Shown piece by piece: positions 34,351 through 43,736 of a stretch of 64,000 nucleotides of DNA. The stretch spans positions 3,100,001 to 3,164,000 of the forward strand of contig NC_018020.1 of the NCBI RefSeq assembly GCF_000266885.1, given 5' to 3'. This stretch comes from Turneriella parva DSM 21527. GTDB lineage: Bacteria > Spirochaetota > Leptospiria > Turneriellales > Turneriellaceae. The position numbers were made by a program, and so were the translations under genes. Numbering within the stretch: position 1 is the stretch's first letter; every line of letters starts with the position of its first letter. The notes under the pieces are model-generated. The model ran no database searches, was not told where the DNA came from, and saw only the letters and a program-made list of their open reading frames with translations.

Positions 34351-34952
34351 AAAAGTTCATCGAATCATTGAGGATCTCTAACGGCGAGGTGTCTTTGATC
34401 GAACTTCACCAGCGCCGCTTTGATCTGACAAGGCTCGCGCACTTTGGCCTGTTGCCGCGCATCGACCTCAAAAACGAAATTGCCGCGTGGCTTGCGAAAG
34501 CGCCTGTGAAAGCTGCGCAGGGGCTTGTCAAAATGCGCATTGTCTACGGCATCGAACTAGAAAGCATTTCGGCTGAGCCCTACGCGCAGCGCAATATTAC
34601 CTCGGTAGCCTTGGTTGAATCGCCGCAGCTCGACTACCGCTTTAAGTATTCTGACCGCAGCGCACTAGAGATGTTGAGGTCGCAGGTTGCGCCAGGTGTT
34701 GAACCGCTCATCGTACAAAACGGTCTTATTACCGACGCGATCTATGCAAACGTGTGCCTGTTCGACGGCGTTCGCTGGCTGACACCCGCCCGGCCGCTTC
34801 TCGAAGGTGTCGCCCGATCGGCAGCGCTGGCAACTGGCGATATATTTACCGCAAAGATATCCGCGCGCGACGTAGAGCAGGGGAGATACCTAAAGGTGAA
34901 GTTAATAAATTGTATGAACTTCTTAAAAGAGGCCAATGACATTTCTTTGTAG
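34347..34952 (+). CDS. Aminotransferase class IV protein (aminodeoxychorismate lyase-like)
   Basis: A 201-residue class IV PLP enzyme, short for the family (usually 250-290) but of the size seen in the compact lyases paired with PabB. It shows FIESLRISNGEVSLIELHQRRFD at the N terminus, VKMRIVYG, a candidate PLP lysine in YRFKYSDRSAL, and LIVQNGLITDAIYANVCLFDGVRWLTPARPLLEGVAR. It would cleave aminodeoxychorismate to p-aminobenzoate and pyruvate. The 4-bp overlap with pabB (ATGA) supports coupling. The lyase call is inferred from context as well as family. Confidence 0.78.
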   Translation: MKKFIESLRISNGEVSLIELHQRRFDLTRLAHFGLLPRIDLKNEIAAWLAKAPVKAAQGLVKMRIVYGIELESISAEPYAQRNITSVALVESPQLDYRFKYSDRSALEMLRSQVAPGVEPLIVQNGLITDAIYANVCLFDGVRWLTPARPLLEGVARSAALATGDIFTAKISARDVEQGRYLKVKLINCMNFLKEANDISL

Positions 34953-34978
34953 AGACGCCCTTCACGGGCGTCTCTACA
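34948..34978. repeat. TGTAGAGACGCCC palindrome between the pabC-like gene and the FAD oxidoreductase gene
   Basis: A 13-bp perfect inverted repeat (TGTAGAGACGCCC, 5-nt loop TTCAC, GGGCGTCTCTACA). The stop codon of the pabC-like gene lies in its left arm, and the ATG of the next gene follows after one base. It leaves no room for a Shine-Dalgarno sequence before that ATG. Similar TGTAGAGACG...CGTCTCTACA palindromes are, as I recall, widespread dispersed repeats in other phyla. Confidence 0.6.
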
Positions 34979-34979
34979 G

Positions 34980-36350
34980 ATGGAAACTCATAAATTTGAT
35001 ATCGTAGTTCTGGGCGCAGGCCCCGCGGGGGCTGCGAGTGCGCTTTTTCTGGCCGAGGCCGGTTTTAAGGTGGCGCTTGTTGAGCAGCGTGAATTTGCGA
35101 AGGCCGGGCCGTCGTGGGTAAACGGTCTGCATCTTGATACTTTTCAAAAAATCGGACTGGCCGAGCCTGCAGGTGATGAGGTCGAAATCAGAGATTTTCC
35201 TGTTACCTTCTTCTCGGCTGATTTCGGCGAAAGGCTCGATGTCGCCGCGAGTGGGTTTACGAACATTCGCATGCGCCCGTTTGTCGATCGGTTGCACCGG
35301 TCAGCCTTTGCTGCCGGTGTCATCGGTTTTGACCAGACTCGTGTCGAGGGCTTTGATTTTCGCGATGAGCGACCGCAGACCGTGCGGTTCTCGCGGCTAA
35401 CCGGTGGTGATTCTGCCGACAGGTTTTCGCTCAGTGCAAAACTTTTCGTCGATGCAACGGGAATTACAGGCCTGTTACGGGGGCAAGTTGCTTCACTCAA
35501 TCAATCCTCAGGTTCGCTGAATGATGCAGATGTGTGCACGGCTCTGCAGCAGAATTCGCGAATCAGTGACCGCGCGCAAGCAGCAGAGTTTCTGAAAAGG
35601 CATGGGGTGCAGCCGGGCACGCTTGTCAGCATTCTCGGCACGCAGGGTGGTTATTCAACGCTGAGCGTTCAGGTTTCGCGCGACCTATCAGAGGTTGGGC
35701 TACTGGCAGGGGCGATCAAAGACGCGCGGTTTCTCACGGGTACGCAGATGGTCAAAAAGTTCTGCGGCGAAAATCCGTGGGTCGGCGACAAGATTCACAG
35801 TGGGGGTGGTACCATACCGCTGAGGCACCCTTTGCACCGGCTGACGGCGCCCGGTGTCGCCGTTCTCGGCAATGCAGCGAACCAGGTATTTTCAGTGCAT
35901 GGCAGCGGCGTGATGCCTGCGCTTCAGGCGGCCAGGCTTCTCGCGAACGCTGTCACCGACGCCGCCGACCCGGGCGATGAATCGGTGCTGTGGGGGTATA
36001 CCGCTTCTTTTCAAAAGAATCTCGGGGCGATGCTCGCGACTTACAATCTGTTTCGCCGCTTCTCGCAGAATCTGAAATCCGACGACATCGCGAAAATGTT
36101 TCGCTACGGCCTCATGAATGAGGCGATGATGCTGGCAGGCATCAAACAGGTGATGCCCGAGCCTTCGCTCACGAGTGGGCTCAGTATTCTCGCAACTGGT
36201 CTGCGCGACCCGCTGTTTGCGGCGAATCTGGTGCGCTCGCTGGCGCATATGCCGCTCGTCTATATGCACTACCTGAACTTTCCCGAGGTACATGATCAGA
36301 AAAAGTTTGCGGGTTGGGTTCAGCACGCGAAGAACCTGGCCGGTTACTGA
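34980..36350 (+). CDS. FAD-dependent oxidoreductase (geranylgeranyl-reductase-like)
   Basis: A 456-residue flavoprotein. The N terminus has the dinucleotide-binding motif VVLGAGPAGAASALFLAEAG followed by ALVEQREF, and there is a second FAD site VAVLGNAANQVFSVHGSGVMPALQAARLLA (about 298-327). These place it with FixC/geranylgeranyl-reductase or digeranylgeranylglycerophospholipid reductase-like enzymes; the substrate is not evident. The C-terminal 150 residues are helical with aromatic residues, perhaps a membrane-surface part. Its start is directly behind a perfect hairpin and has no ribosome-binding site, although the frame and N-terminal motif make ATG 34980 the credible start. Confidence 0.8.
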   Translation: METHKFDIVVLGAGPAGAASALFLAEAGFKVALVEQREFAKAGPSWVNGLHLDTFQKIGLAEPAGDEVEIRDFPVTFFSADFGERLDVAASGFTNIRMRPFVDRLHRSAFAAGVIGFDQTRVEGFDFRDERPQTVRFSRLTGGDSADRFSLSAKLFVDATGITGLLRGQVASLNQSSGSLNDADVCTALQQNSRISDRAQAAEFLKRHGVQPGTLVSILGTQGGYSTLSVQVSRDLSEVGLLAGAIKDARFLTGTQMVKKFCGENPWVGDKIHSGGGTIPLRHPLHRLTAPGVAVLGNAANQVFSVHGSGVMPALQAARLLANAVTDAADPGDESVLWGYTASFQKNLGAMLATYNLFRRFSQNLKSDDIAKMFRYGLMNEAMMLAGIKQVMPEPSLTSGLSILATGLRDPLFAANLVRSLAHMPLVYMHYLNFPEVHDQKKFAGWVQHAKNLAGY

Positions 36351-36423
36351 ATCAGCGACCTGCCAGGCTTGTGAAAAACATAACCTGCTTAACAGGCTGA
36401 AAGCCTGCGACAGGGTGACAGCC

Positions 36424-37590
36424 ATGGTATACCTGTTTATCTTTACTGCACTTGCCATCGGGTTGATGCTCGGTATAGTCATTGGTCGTCTCGCGGGCAA
36501 AAATGCGGGCATCGCCGCAGCGACCGAAAACCGGCTGCTTAAAGAATCACTTGCGAAGACTGAAGCGGCGCAGGCGGCTCTGGCAGAAAAAATCCAGACC
36601 GAATTCAAGAATATCGCGAACGACGTACTCGTTTCGGGGTCGCGCCAGGTGCACGCTGACGCGCAGAAGCAGTTAGACACTCTGCTGCAACCGTTGCAGT
36701 CAAAGCTGGGTGAATTTCAGAATCGCCTCGAACAAACCGCGACCGCGCAGGGGCGTGACAGTGCTGCGCTCAAAGAGCAGATTCGTTCGCTCACCGATCT
36801 GAACAAAAACGTCGGTGAAGAGGCGCGGCGGCTCGCAGACGCTCTGAAGGGCGATGCCAAGTCGCGCGGCAACTGGGGTGAGATGGTGCTCGAGCGCCTG
36901 CTCGAAGTCGCTGGTCTCATCAGAGGCACGCACTATGAAACGCAGGTTTCGCTCAAGGGCGAACAGGGAGATTTCAGACCCGACGTGGTCGTGCGCTTGC
37001 CCGATCAAAAAGACATGATTATCGATTCGAAGGTGTCGCTCGTGCACTACGAGCAAATGTTCGGCGCGGCGAACGAAGAGGCGCGTGCGGCGCTGCGTAA
37101 AGAGCACCTTGCGCGGCTCAAGAAGCACGTCGACGACCTCGGTAAAAAAGACTACAGCTCTCTCGCCGGAGTGAACAGCATCGATCTCGTGTTCATGTTC
37201 GTGCCGATCGAAGGCGCGTTTCTCGAGGCGCTGAACGCCGACGAGCAGCTCTATGACTATGCGTTCAGAAAGAACGTCGTGATTCTCACGCCAGGTACCT
37301 TGCTCGTCACGCTGCGGCTCGTCGCGCAGATGTGGCAGCAAGATAACCAAAACAAGAACGCTCTGAAGATTGCGCTTGAAGGCGGCAAACTCTACGATAA
37401 ATTCGTCGGCTTTGTCGAAGACATTACCCGCCTCGGCGCACAGATGGATACCACCCGCAAAACGTATGAAGACGCGATGAAGAAGCTCAATACCGGGCCC
37501 GGTAATCTGGTGACGCAAAGTGAAAAGCTGCGCGAACTCGGCGCGAAAGCCAAGAAGCGCCTCGCGCTCACGGCCGAAGACGAAGAATAG
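36424..37590 (+). CDS. rmuC: DNA recombination protein RmuC
   Basis: A 388-residue protein from ATG 36424, preceded by CAGGGTGACAGCC. A longer ORF from 36292 would overlap the preceding gene. It starts with one membrane helix (about 3-22), then a coiled coil (about 30-140), and then the RmuC/DUF195 nuclease-like domain: NWGEMVLERLLEVAGL, FRPDVVVRLPDQKDMIIDSKVSL and LVFMFVPIEGAF. RmuC limits recombination at inverted repeats and is distantly related to restriction endonucleases. A 6-bp CAGGCT/AGCCTG hairpin lies in the 73-bp gap upstream. The next gene starts 68 bp on. Confidence 0.93.
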   Translation: MVYLFIFTALAIGLMLGIVIGRLAGKNAGIAAATENRLLKESLAKTEAAQAALAEKIQTEFKNIANDVLVSGSRQVHADAQKQLDTLLQPLQSKLGEFQNRLEQTATAQGRDSAALKEQIRSLTDLNKNVGEEARRLADALKGDAKSRGNWGEMVLERLLEVAGLIRGTHYETQVSLKGEQGDFRPDVVVRLPDQKDMIIDSKVSLVHYEQMFGAANEEARAALRKEHLARLKKHVDDLGKKDYSSLAGVNSIDLVFMFVPIEGAFLEALNADEQLYDYAFRKNVVILTPGTLLVTLRLVAQMWQQDNQNKNALKIALEGGKLYDKFVGFVEDITRLGAQMDTTRKTYEDAMKKLNTGPGNLVTQSEKLRELGAKAKKRLALTAEDEE

Positions 37591-37658
37591 CGGACGGGGT
37601 ATACATGCGGCTCAGCATCCACGCGCCACCCAAGAACCAATCTTAAAAGCTTTTCAGA

Positions 37659-40016
37659 ATGTGCGGGGCTGTTAAGCACGGCTTCTTCGCGGCGAATATG
37701 ACGGGTAAAATTTTCGAATGGGAACTCACTCTTGCGCGCCGCCTGGCGCTCATTAGCATTGTAGGTGGTTCAGCAAGTTGGCTGTTTCGCTTTGCCCGCC
37801 AGGGGTTTGTCGCTGATTTTCTGAATATTTTTCTCGCGACCTTTATCGTGGTGCTGGCGATTCTCATCGTGGCGCGCGCCAGCTACAGGCCGATTGCCGC
37901 AACGCTGATCATCGGCATGATGATTATCGGTCTGCAGGTTTCGTGGGGCCTCGCCGAGCCACGCGGCGGGGCGCTGCTCGTTCTGACGGCCGGCGTGTCA
38001 CTGGCCGCGGCATATTACCGCATTCGCACTGCTTTGGCAGCGATACTTTTAAGCGCGATTGTGCTGGCGCTGATGGGCTACACCGCAGCCGATAGATTAC
38101 CCCAACAGCTGGTGAATCTGCCTGGGGGCACGACAATATTCACGAATTTTATCAGTGCAACCATTGGTTTCGTATCTGTCAGCACTCTGATTGCGGTGGT
38201 GATATCTTTTGTCAGGTCGAAAATGGAGCAGAGTTTGCGGCATACGCGAATTCTGCTGATTACGGCCCGCAATCAGAAAAGCGATCTCGAAAGCAAAGAG
38301 CGCCTGCTGACCCTTTTTACTGAACTTGCATCCGACTACGTTTATCAGGTTGATCTCAGGCAGCCCAATATGGTGCCGCAAATCTTTGCCGGTTCGTTTG
38401 AGCGCATAACCGGGTACGCGCCGAGCGACATCGGCAAACTCGGCGGTTGGATGCAGATCGTACATCCCGAAGACCGCGAACGCCTGCAGCGGCATATGCC
38501 CACGCTACTCGAAGGCAAAGAGACGATAACTGAATATCGTATACAATCGGCTTCGGGTAAGATTCTTTGGGTGCGCGATCATGTGCGGCCTGTGCGCGAC
38601 AGCGAAACCGGTAATGTGACCTTGCTGCTCGGCGCGGTGCACGATGTGACAGAGCGCCGCCACGCTGAAGAGCAAATTGAAAACCTCGCTTTTTACGATC
38701 CTCTCACTTCTCTGCCGAATCGCCGGCTGCTGCTCGACCGGCTTGAGCAGGCGCTCGCACTCAGCGGTCGCACCGGGCTGCGTGGGGCGCTGCTCTTTAT
38801 AGACCTCGATCACTTTAAGAATCTGAACGACACGAAAGGCCACGAAGCGGGCGACCAGCTGCTGGTGCAACAGTCGCGTCGGTTAAAGCTTTGTATTCGC
38901 GAAGGCGATACGGTAGCGCGCCTGGGTGGCGACGAGTTCATCATTATACTCGGCGAACTCTCTGAAGAAGAAGAAAAAGCCGCAGAAGAAGTCAGCGAAA
39001 TCACACGGCGCATATTGCATGCGCTCAGCCTGCCGGTAGCACTTTCATACCGGCAAATGAGCGATTACGAAAATACGTGCAGCATCGGTGTCACCATGTT
39101 CAAGGGGCACGAACTCACCGTCGACGAGCTGCTGCGGCGCGCCGATATGGCGATGTACCAGGCGAAAGCCGACGGCCGAAACGCGTTCAGATTTTTTGAT
39201 CCGCAGATGCAGCAGCTGCTGGCAGAGCGGCTCAAACTCGAAGACGACCTGAAACAGGCGCTGTCGCATTCTCAGTTCGTCATCTACCTTCAGCCACAGC
39301 TCGATGATGCAGCGAAGCTCGTCGGCGCAGAGGTGCTGCTGCGCTGGCAGCACCCCGAAAAGGGCCTCGTGTCGCCGCTCGAGTTTATACCTTCGGCAGA
39401 GCGTACCGGCCTTATCGTCGAAATCGGTGCCTGGGTAATCGATCAAGCCTGCGCCGTGCTCGCCCGGTGGGAAAAATCAGCCGACACCCGCAGCCTGACG
39501 CTCGCGGTTAACGTCAGCGCGCGGCAATTTCACCGAGCCGATTTTGCCACTGAAGTAGGCAAGGCGCTCTCTCGCCACGGTGTGAGCGGCGAGCGCCTGA
39601 AGCTCGAACTCACCGAATCGCTCGCACTCGAAAATGTCGCTGAATCTGCGGCGCGCATGCAAGAGCTGCGCAGCATGGGTATTCATCTCTCGCTCGACGA
39701 TTTTGGCACAGGCCAGTCATCGCTTTATTATCTCAAACAATTACCGCTCAGCCAGATGAAAATCGACCAGTCTTTCGTCAGAGATATTCTGACCGACCCC
39801 AACGATGCGGTGCTCGTGAAAACGATCATCGGCATGGCGAATAATCTCAAACTCGAAGTCATGGCAGAAGGCGTTGAAACCGAAGCACAGCGCGCCTACT
39901 TGCGCGAGCACGGCTGCACACTCTATCAGGGTTACCTTTTCAGCCCGCCAATCAGTGTCGCAGAATTTGAACGGCAGTTTCTCGCTGCCCCGCTCGCGGC
40001 GACAGCCAACAGTTAG
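37659..40016 (+). CDS. Membrane PAS-GGDEF-EAL cyclic-di-GMP enzyme
   Basis: A 785-residue bifunctional c-di-GMP protein with an N-terminal membrane part of about six helices (28-190), a PAS-like domain (about 215-335, with ILWVRDHVRPVRDSETG), a GGDEF domain with intact GGDEF (423-427) and metal Asp382/384, and an EAL domain (about 535-775). An RxxD inhibitory I-site (REGD) sits exactly five residues before GGDEF. The EAL signature reads EVL (558-560), but the glutamate and the other catalytic stretches ELTES, DDFGTGQSS, KIDQSFV and EGVET are present. Both synthesis and breakdown are possible. The start is ATG 37659, with ATG 37698 as an alternative. Confidence 0.9.
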   Translation: MCGAVKHGFFAANMTGKIFEWELTLARRLALISIVGGSASWLFRFARQGFVADFLNIFLATFIVVLAILIVARASYRPIAATLIIGMMIIGLQVSWGLAEPRGGALLVLTAGVSLAAAYYRIRTALAAILLSAIVLALMGYTAADRLPQQLVNLPGGTTIFTNFISATIGFVSVSTLIAVVISFVRSKMEQSLRHTRILLITARNQKSDLESKERLLTLFTELASDYVYQVDLRQPNMVPQIFAGSFERITGYAPSDIGKLGGWMQIVHPEDRERLQRHMPTLLEGKETITEYRIQSASGKILWVRDHVRPVRDSETGNVTLLLGAVHDVTERRHAEEQIENLAFYDPLTSLPNRRLLLDRLEQALALSGRTGLRGALLFIDLDHFKNLNDTKGHEAGDQLLVQQSRRLKLCIREGDTVARLGGDEFIIILGELSEEEEKAAEEVSEITRRILHALSLPVALSYRQMSDYENTCSIGVTMFKGHELTVDELLRRADMAMYQAKADGRNAFRFFDPQMQQLLAERLKLEDDLKQALSHSQFVIYLQPQLDDAAKLVGAEVLLRWQHPEKGLVSPLEFIPSAERTGLIVEIGAWVIDQACAVLARWEKSADTRSLTLAVNVSARQFHRADFATEVGKALSRHGVSGERLKLELTESLALENVAESAARMQELRSMGIHLSLDDFGTGQSSLYYLKQLPLSQMKIDQSFVRDILTDPNDAVLVKTIIGMANNLKLEVMAEGVETEAQRAYLREHGCTLYQGYLFSPPISVAEFERQFLAAPLAATANS

Positions 40017-40057
40017 ACGATTGTCGCCGCAACGCACAGCGCAACCATGCCACCGAA

Positions 40058-41323
40058 ATGGCAACACCCCGCGAGACAGCCGGCGTCCCTTTGCAGCTCA
40101 GTGAAATCAGGGCGGAGCTCGACCGTACTGCCGCCGAAATCGGTGTCGACAGCCAAAAACTGCAGCTCACATTCGAGCGCAGTGATTTTAACCTGCGCTG
40201 TGAGGTTGAAGAAGTTTCTGATTCACTTTTGATCGACACGATAGCCATCGCGAAGCGCCACCTAGAGAACTGGCGTATTCACACATTCGAAAAATCTTTT
40301 TTGTCGATACAGGCTCTGAACGACAACCTGTTCGCAACCGAAGGCCTGCTCGAAAAAATCAAGATTCGCATTTCGGGCCTTTACGGGGAAAAGACACTGG
40401 AAATTACGAAGAAGGGGGCGCTCGTTCACGCAGAGCTTTCTCTCATGAGTGCGCTTTTGCGGCGCGCGCTGGGCCGGGTTTCAGGCAAAGACGTGCTTTC
40501 GCAATTAGCAGAAATGGGCTGCCACATTTACCGGCCGCAAGACAAGATTGGCGGTATTGCCGCCTTTTCGCGCCTCACCGCAAAGCTGCGAGAGACGGTG
40601 ATTCTGCCGCTCAAAAACCCAGAGGTCTATGACAAGATCGCGCGCGAGACGCGTAGCGAATTCTCTTTGAACCGCCCCCGGGCGGTGCTCTTTACAGGGC
40701 CTCCGGGTACCGGCAAAACCACGATGGCGCGTCACGTTGGTAAAGAAGCAGGTCTGGTTGTCGTTCACGTGCCGCTCGAAAACATTCTTTCGGCCTATTA
40801 TGGCGAATCGACGAAGCGCCTCGCAGTTATATTTGATGCTGCCACGACGACACGCGAACCGCTGATACTTTTTCTCGACGAAATCGACGCGCTGGCTCCG
40901 TCGCGCAACGAAAAGCTCTTTGAGGCATCGCGCCGGCTGCTGTCGGTATTACTTCGAAAAATTGACGGTCTTGAGACGCAGAATAATATCATTACCGTCG
41001 GGGCGACGAACCGACCGCAAGACCTTGACAGCGCGCTGCTGTCTCGCTTCGACACAATTCTCGAATTTAACGAACCGCAACAAGAAGACATTCAAGAGCT
41101 GATCAGGTTCTATGCAAAACAGCTGTCGGCTGGCGATAATGAGAAACTGGCGCAGCAGCTGTCGGGGCTTTCAGTGCGCGCGATTCGCGATGTGTGCCTC
41201 AGGGCCGAACGCCAGCTCGCGCGCGAGCAGATCGAAAAGTCAACGACGGCCGTCGCGGCCCCGACGCTCGAATATTACGTGCGCACGCTCGCCGAATACA
41301 GGTTGGGTAGACCGGCAGATTGA
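40058..41323 (+). CDS. AAA+ ATPase (Cdc48/proteasome-subunit-like single-domain)
   Basis: A 421-residue protein with one AAA domain. Walker A is GPPGTGKT at 214-221, Walker B LFLDEIDAL at 271-279, sensor 1 VGATNRP, and the arginine-finger region is LDSALLSRFDTILEF. This resembles Cdc48/ARC-type 'classic' AAA proteins, which remodel or unfold proteins. The 200-residue N-terminal region is charged and unlike known Cdc48 N domains, so the client is unknown. It is convergent with nnr at its 3' end (seven bases between stops) and has a 41-bp gap after the GGDEF-EAL gene. Confidence 0.85.
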   Translation: MATPRETAGVPLQLSEIRAELDRTAAEIGVDSQKLQLTFERSDFNLRCEVEEVSDSLLIDTIAIAKRHLENWRIHTFEKSFLSIQALNDNLFATEGLLEKIKIRISGLYGEKTLEITKKGALVHAELSLMSALLRRALGRVSGKDVLSQLAEMGCHIYRPQDKIGGIAAFSRLTAKLRETVILPLKNPEVYDKIARETRSEFSLNRPRAVLFTGPPGTGKTTMARHVGKEAGLVVVHVPLENILSAYYGESTKRLAVIFDAATTTREPLILFLDEIDALAPSRNEKLFEASRRLLSVLLRKIDGLETQNNIITVGATNRPQDLDSALLSRFDTILEFNEPQQEDIQELIRFYAKQLSAGDNEKLAQQLSGLSVRAIRDVCLRAERQLAREQIEKSTTAVAAPTLEYYVRTLAEYRLGRPAD

Positions 41324-41330
41324 TGCTTCC

Positions 41331-42923
41331 CTAACGGGAAACCAGCAATCCGCTGGCGGCAGGCAGCCGGGCGATAATGTCAGACGCGACCATACCACGG
41401 TCGGCATGATTTTCTTCACACCACAGATGCGCCGCGAGCCCGTGCAGGTAGACGCCTGCGCTTGCCGCTGCGAAAGGTTCCAGATCTGCCGCCAGCGCGC
41501 AGATGATTCCGGTGAGAACATCACCCGAACCCGCGGTTGCGAGCGCCGGGTTTGCCCAGGGTGATACGAATGTTTCGCCGTCGGGTGCCCCAATCAGCGA
41601 ATGTGCACCTTTCAGCACAACGACTGCGTGATAGCGTTTTGCTGCAACGCGCACGGCAGCATATCGGTCGCGCTCCACCTCTGCTGGAGTGATACCGAGC
41701 AGCCGGGCCATTTCGCCCGAATGCGGAGTCAGAATGCGTGGATGTATTGCCGCGGCAGCACCGGCAATGTTCGTCAGACCATCGGCGTCGACGGTCAGCA
41801 CCGTGGCGCATTCTTGCCATAGCCGTTCAGAGAGCAGCTTGGCCTCGGCGCTCAAGCCAAAACCCGGCCCGAGAGCGACGCTGCTGCGTTTCTGGATTAG
41901 AGCTTCAAGATCCGTTGCTGAAGCGCTGTCTGGTAAACTTAGCAGCATGATCTCATCTGCGCTTTGCGCAATCGCAGGCACTGCCTCGGACGCTGTGGCA
42001 ATCGTGACGAGGCCTGCACCCGCGCGCAGCGCCGCAAGAGCTGCGAGGTGTGCTGCGCCGGTTTTACCGGGCGAGCCGGCAAAAACGATTGCATCACCCG
42101 ACCGGTGTTTAAACGTACCCTTGATTCGGGGCGATAACCATGCAGCAACGCCTGTCGCCGTGAGCACGCGGGCGGCCGGGCCGGTCTGGCGCAGAATATC
42201 AGTGTCATCATGGCCGGTGTGCACGACAGTGATTTCACCGCAGTGTTCGCTGCCCGCGGGTGTGAGCATGCCCGGTTTTGCATGCGCGAACGTCACGGTG
42301 TGCGTCGCCCGCACCGCAAGCCCCAGAACCTGACCCGTGTCGGCATCAAGGCCGCTCGGCAGGTCGAGCGACACGCGTGGGCCGGCAAAGCGATTGAATT
42401 CGCCGACGAGACGTTGCGCTTCAGCGGTGAGCGCGCGGCTAAGGCCAGTGCCGAAGAGCGCGTCGACGGCGATTGTTGCCTTGCCCAATTCTGCAGCGAA
42501 ATCGGGCAGCGAAAAATCATCACTGAAAAGCACGCGCTGGCCGAGCGCGAGCAGAATATCGAGATTGATTTTTGCATCCCCCTTGATATCTGTCGGGGCG
42601 CCGTGCACAAACAGGGTGACCGTCGCCGCGAGGCGTCGCTCAGCCACGAGCTGCCTCGCGACGACGAAGCCGTCGCCGCCGTTATTTCCCGTGCCGCAGA
42701 GTATTACAACCCTCGGTTTTTCTGCGGTTTTCGCGAGCAGCCGCCCGATCTTCTCGGCGGCACCGCGGCCTGCGTTCTCCATGAGAATTGTACCGGGTAT
42801 TTTGCAGCTTGCCATCGCCAGCGCATCGTAGGCGCGCATTTGTTCGCGACTCAGCAGCAGGCTGCCGAAATCGGGCAGGTTGTCCAAAATTGCAGGCATA
42901 GCTGCCCGACTCGCAGAGGGCAA
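41331..42923 (-). CDS. nnr: Bifunctional NAD(P)HX epimerase/dehydratase
   Basis: A 530-residue fusion of the two enzymes that repair hydrated NAD(P)H. The N-terminal epimerase (YjeF_N, about 25-225) shows LMENAGRGAAE, ILCGTGNNGGDGFVVARQLV and DALFGTGL. The C-terminal ADP/ATP-dependent dehydratase (about 245-520) shows ILTPHSGEMARLLG and NPALATAGSGDVLTGIIC. Fusion of the two halves is usual in bacteria. The start is ATG 42923; ATG 42899 would skip eight unconserved residues. It is divergent from sdhB across 62 bp. Confidence 0.93.
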   Translation of the reverse strand: MPSASRAAMPAILDNLPDFGSLLLSREQMRAYDALAMASCKIPGTILMENAGRGAAEKIGRLLAKTAEKPRVVILCGTGNNGGDGFVVARQLVAERRLAATVTLFVHGAPTDIKGDAKINLDILLALGQRVLFSDDFSLPDFAAELGKATIAVDALFGTGLSRALTAEAQRLVGEFNRFAGPRVSLDLPSGLDADTGQVLGLAVRATHTVTFAHAKPGMLTPAGSEHCGEITVVHTGHDDTDILRQTGPAARVLTATGVAAWLSPRIKGTFKHRSGDAIVFAGSPGKTGAAHLAALAALRAGAGLVTIATASEAVPAIAQSADEIMLLSLPDSASATDLEALIQKRSSVALGPGFGLSAEAKLLSERLWQECATVLTVDADGLTNIAGAAAAIHPRILTPHSGEMARLLGITPAEVERDRYAAVRVAAKRYHAVVVLKGAHSLIGAPDGETFVSPWANPALATAGSGDVLTGIICALAADLEPFAAASAGVYLHGLAAHLWCEENHADRGMVASDIIARLPAASGLLVSR

Positions 42924-42985
42924 CGTTCAAGGTGCCAACCGTTTTTCGCTTTATGCCGTAATGGCGAAAAGAATTCTGAGTATAC

Positions 42986-43735
42986 ATGAAGATCAAACTC
43001 AAAGTCTGGCGCCAGAAGAACAAAGACGACAAGGGCAAGTTTCATGACTACCAGCTCGACAACGTCAACGAGCACATGTCGTTTCTTGAGATGCTCGACG
43101 TTCTGAACGAAAACCTCACGCACAAGGGCGAAGAGCCGGTTGCGTTCAGCCACGACTGCCGCGAAGGCATTTGCGGCTCATGCGGCGTCGTGATCGACGG
43201 CAAACCGCACGGCCCGGAGCGCGGCACGGCGACCTGCCAGCTGCACATGCGCAAATTCAAAGACGGCGACGCCCTCACCGTCGAGCCATGGCGCGCCAAA
43301 GCTTTCCCTGTGCTGAAAGACCTGGTGGTCGACCGCTCGGCTTTCGACCGCATTCAACAAGCCGGTGGATATATCACCGTCAATACCGGCAGCGCACCTG
43401 AAGCAAATCTCACACCGATTCCGAAGCCGATTGCCGACGAAGCATTTCTGGCCGCTGCCTGTATCGGTTGCGGCGCCTGCGTAGCAGCGTGTAAGAATGC
43501 CTCGGCGATGCTGTTTGTTGCCGCCAAGGTTTCACACCTTGCGCTGCTGCCGCAGGGCAAGGCAGAGCGGGCAGAGCGCGTGCGTAAGATGGTCGCCGCG
43601 ATGGATGCCGAAGGTTTCGGTAATTGCACCAACACCGGTGCGTGCGAAGCCGAATGCCCGAAAGAAATTTCTATATCGCACATCGCGCGCATGAACCGCG
43701 AATACGCCAGCGCCGAACTCGTCAGCCAGTACTGA
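42986..43735 (+). CDS. sdhB: Succinate dehydrogenase/fumarate reductase iron-sulphur subunit
   Basis: A 249-residue iron-sulphur subunit. The [2Fe-2S] cysteines are Cys58, Cys63, Cys66 and Cys84 (CREGICGSC). The C-terminal ferredoxin part has [11 protein letters not shown] (Cys159, 162, 165, 169) and then [13 protein letters not shown] (Cys214, 220, 224), giving the [4Fe-4S] and [3Fe-4S] sites. The motifs resemble the Bacteroidetes/epsilon-type enzyme that pairs with a one-subunit cytochrome b. No flavoprotein subunit or cytochrome gene lies nearby, so the complex is encoded at split loci. The next start (43737) is one base from the stop, suggesting cotranscription with the cyclophilin lipoprotein gene. 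Confidence 0.88.
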   Translation: MKIKLKVWRQKNKDDKGKFHDYQLDNVNEHMSFLEMLDVLNENLTHKGEEPVAFSHDCREGICGSCGVVIDGKPHGPERGTATCQLHMRKFKDGDALTVEPWRAKAFPVLKDLVVDRSAFDRIQQAGGYITVNTGSAPEANLTPIPKPIADEAFLAAACIGCGACVAACKNASAMLFVAAKVSHLALLPQGKAERAERVRKMVAAMDAEGFGNCTNTGACEAECPKEISISHIARMNREYASAELVSQY

Positions 43736-43736
43736 G

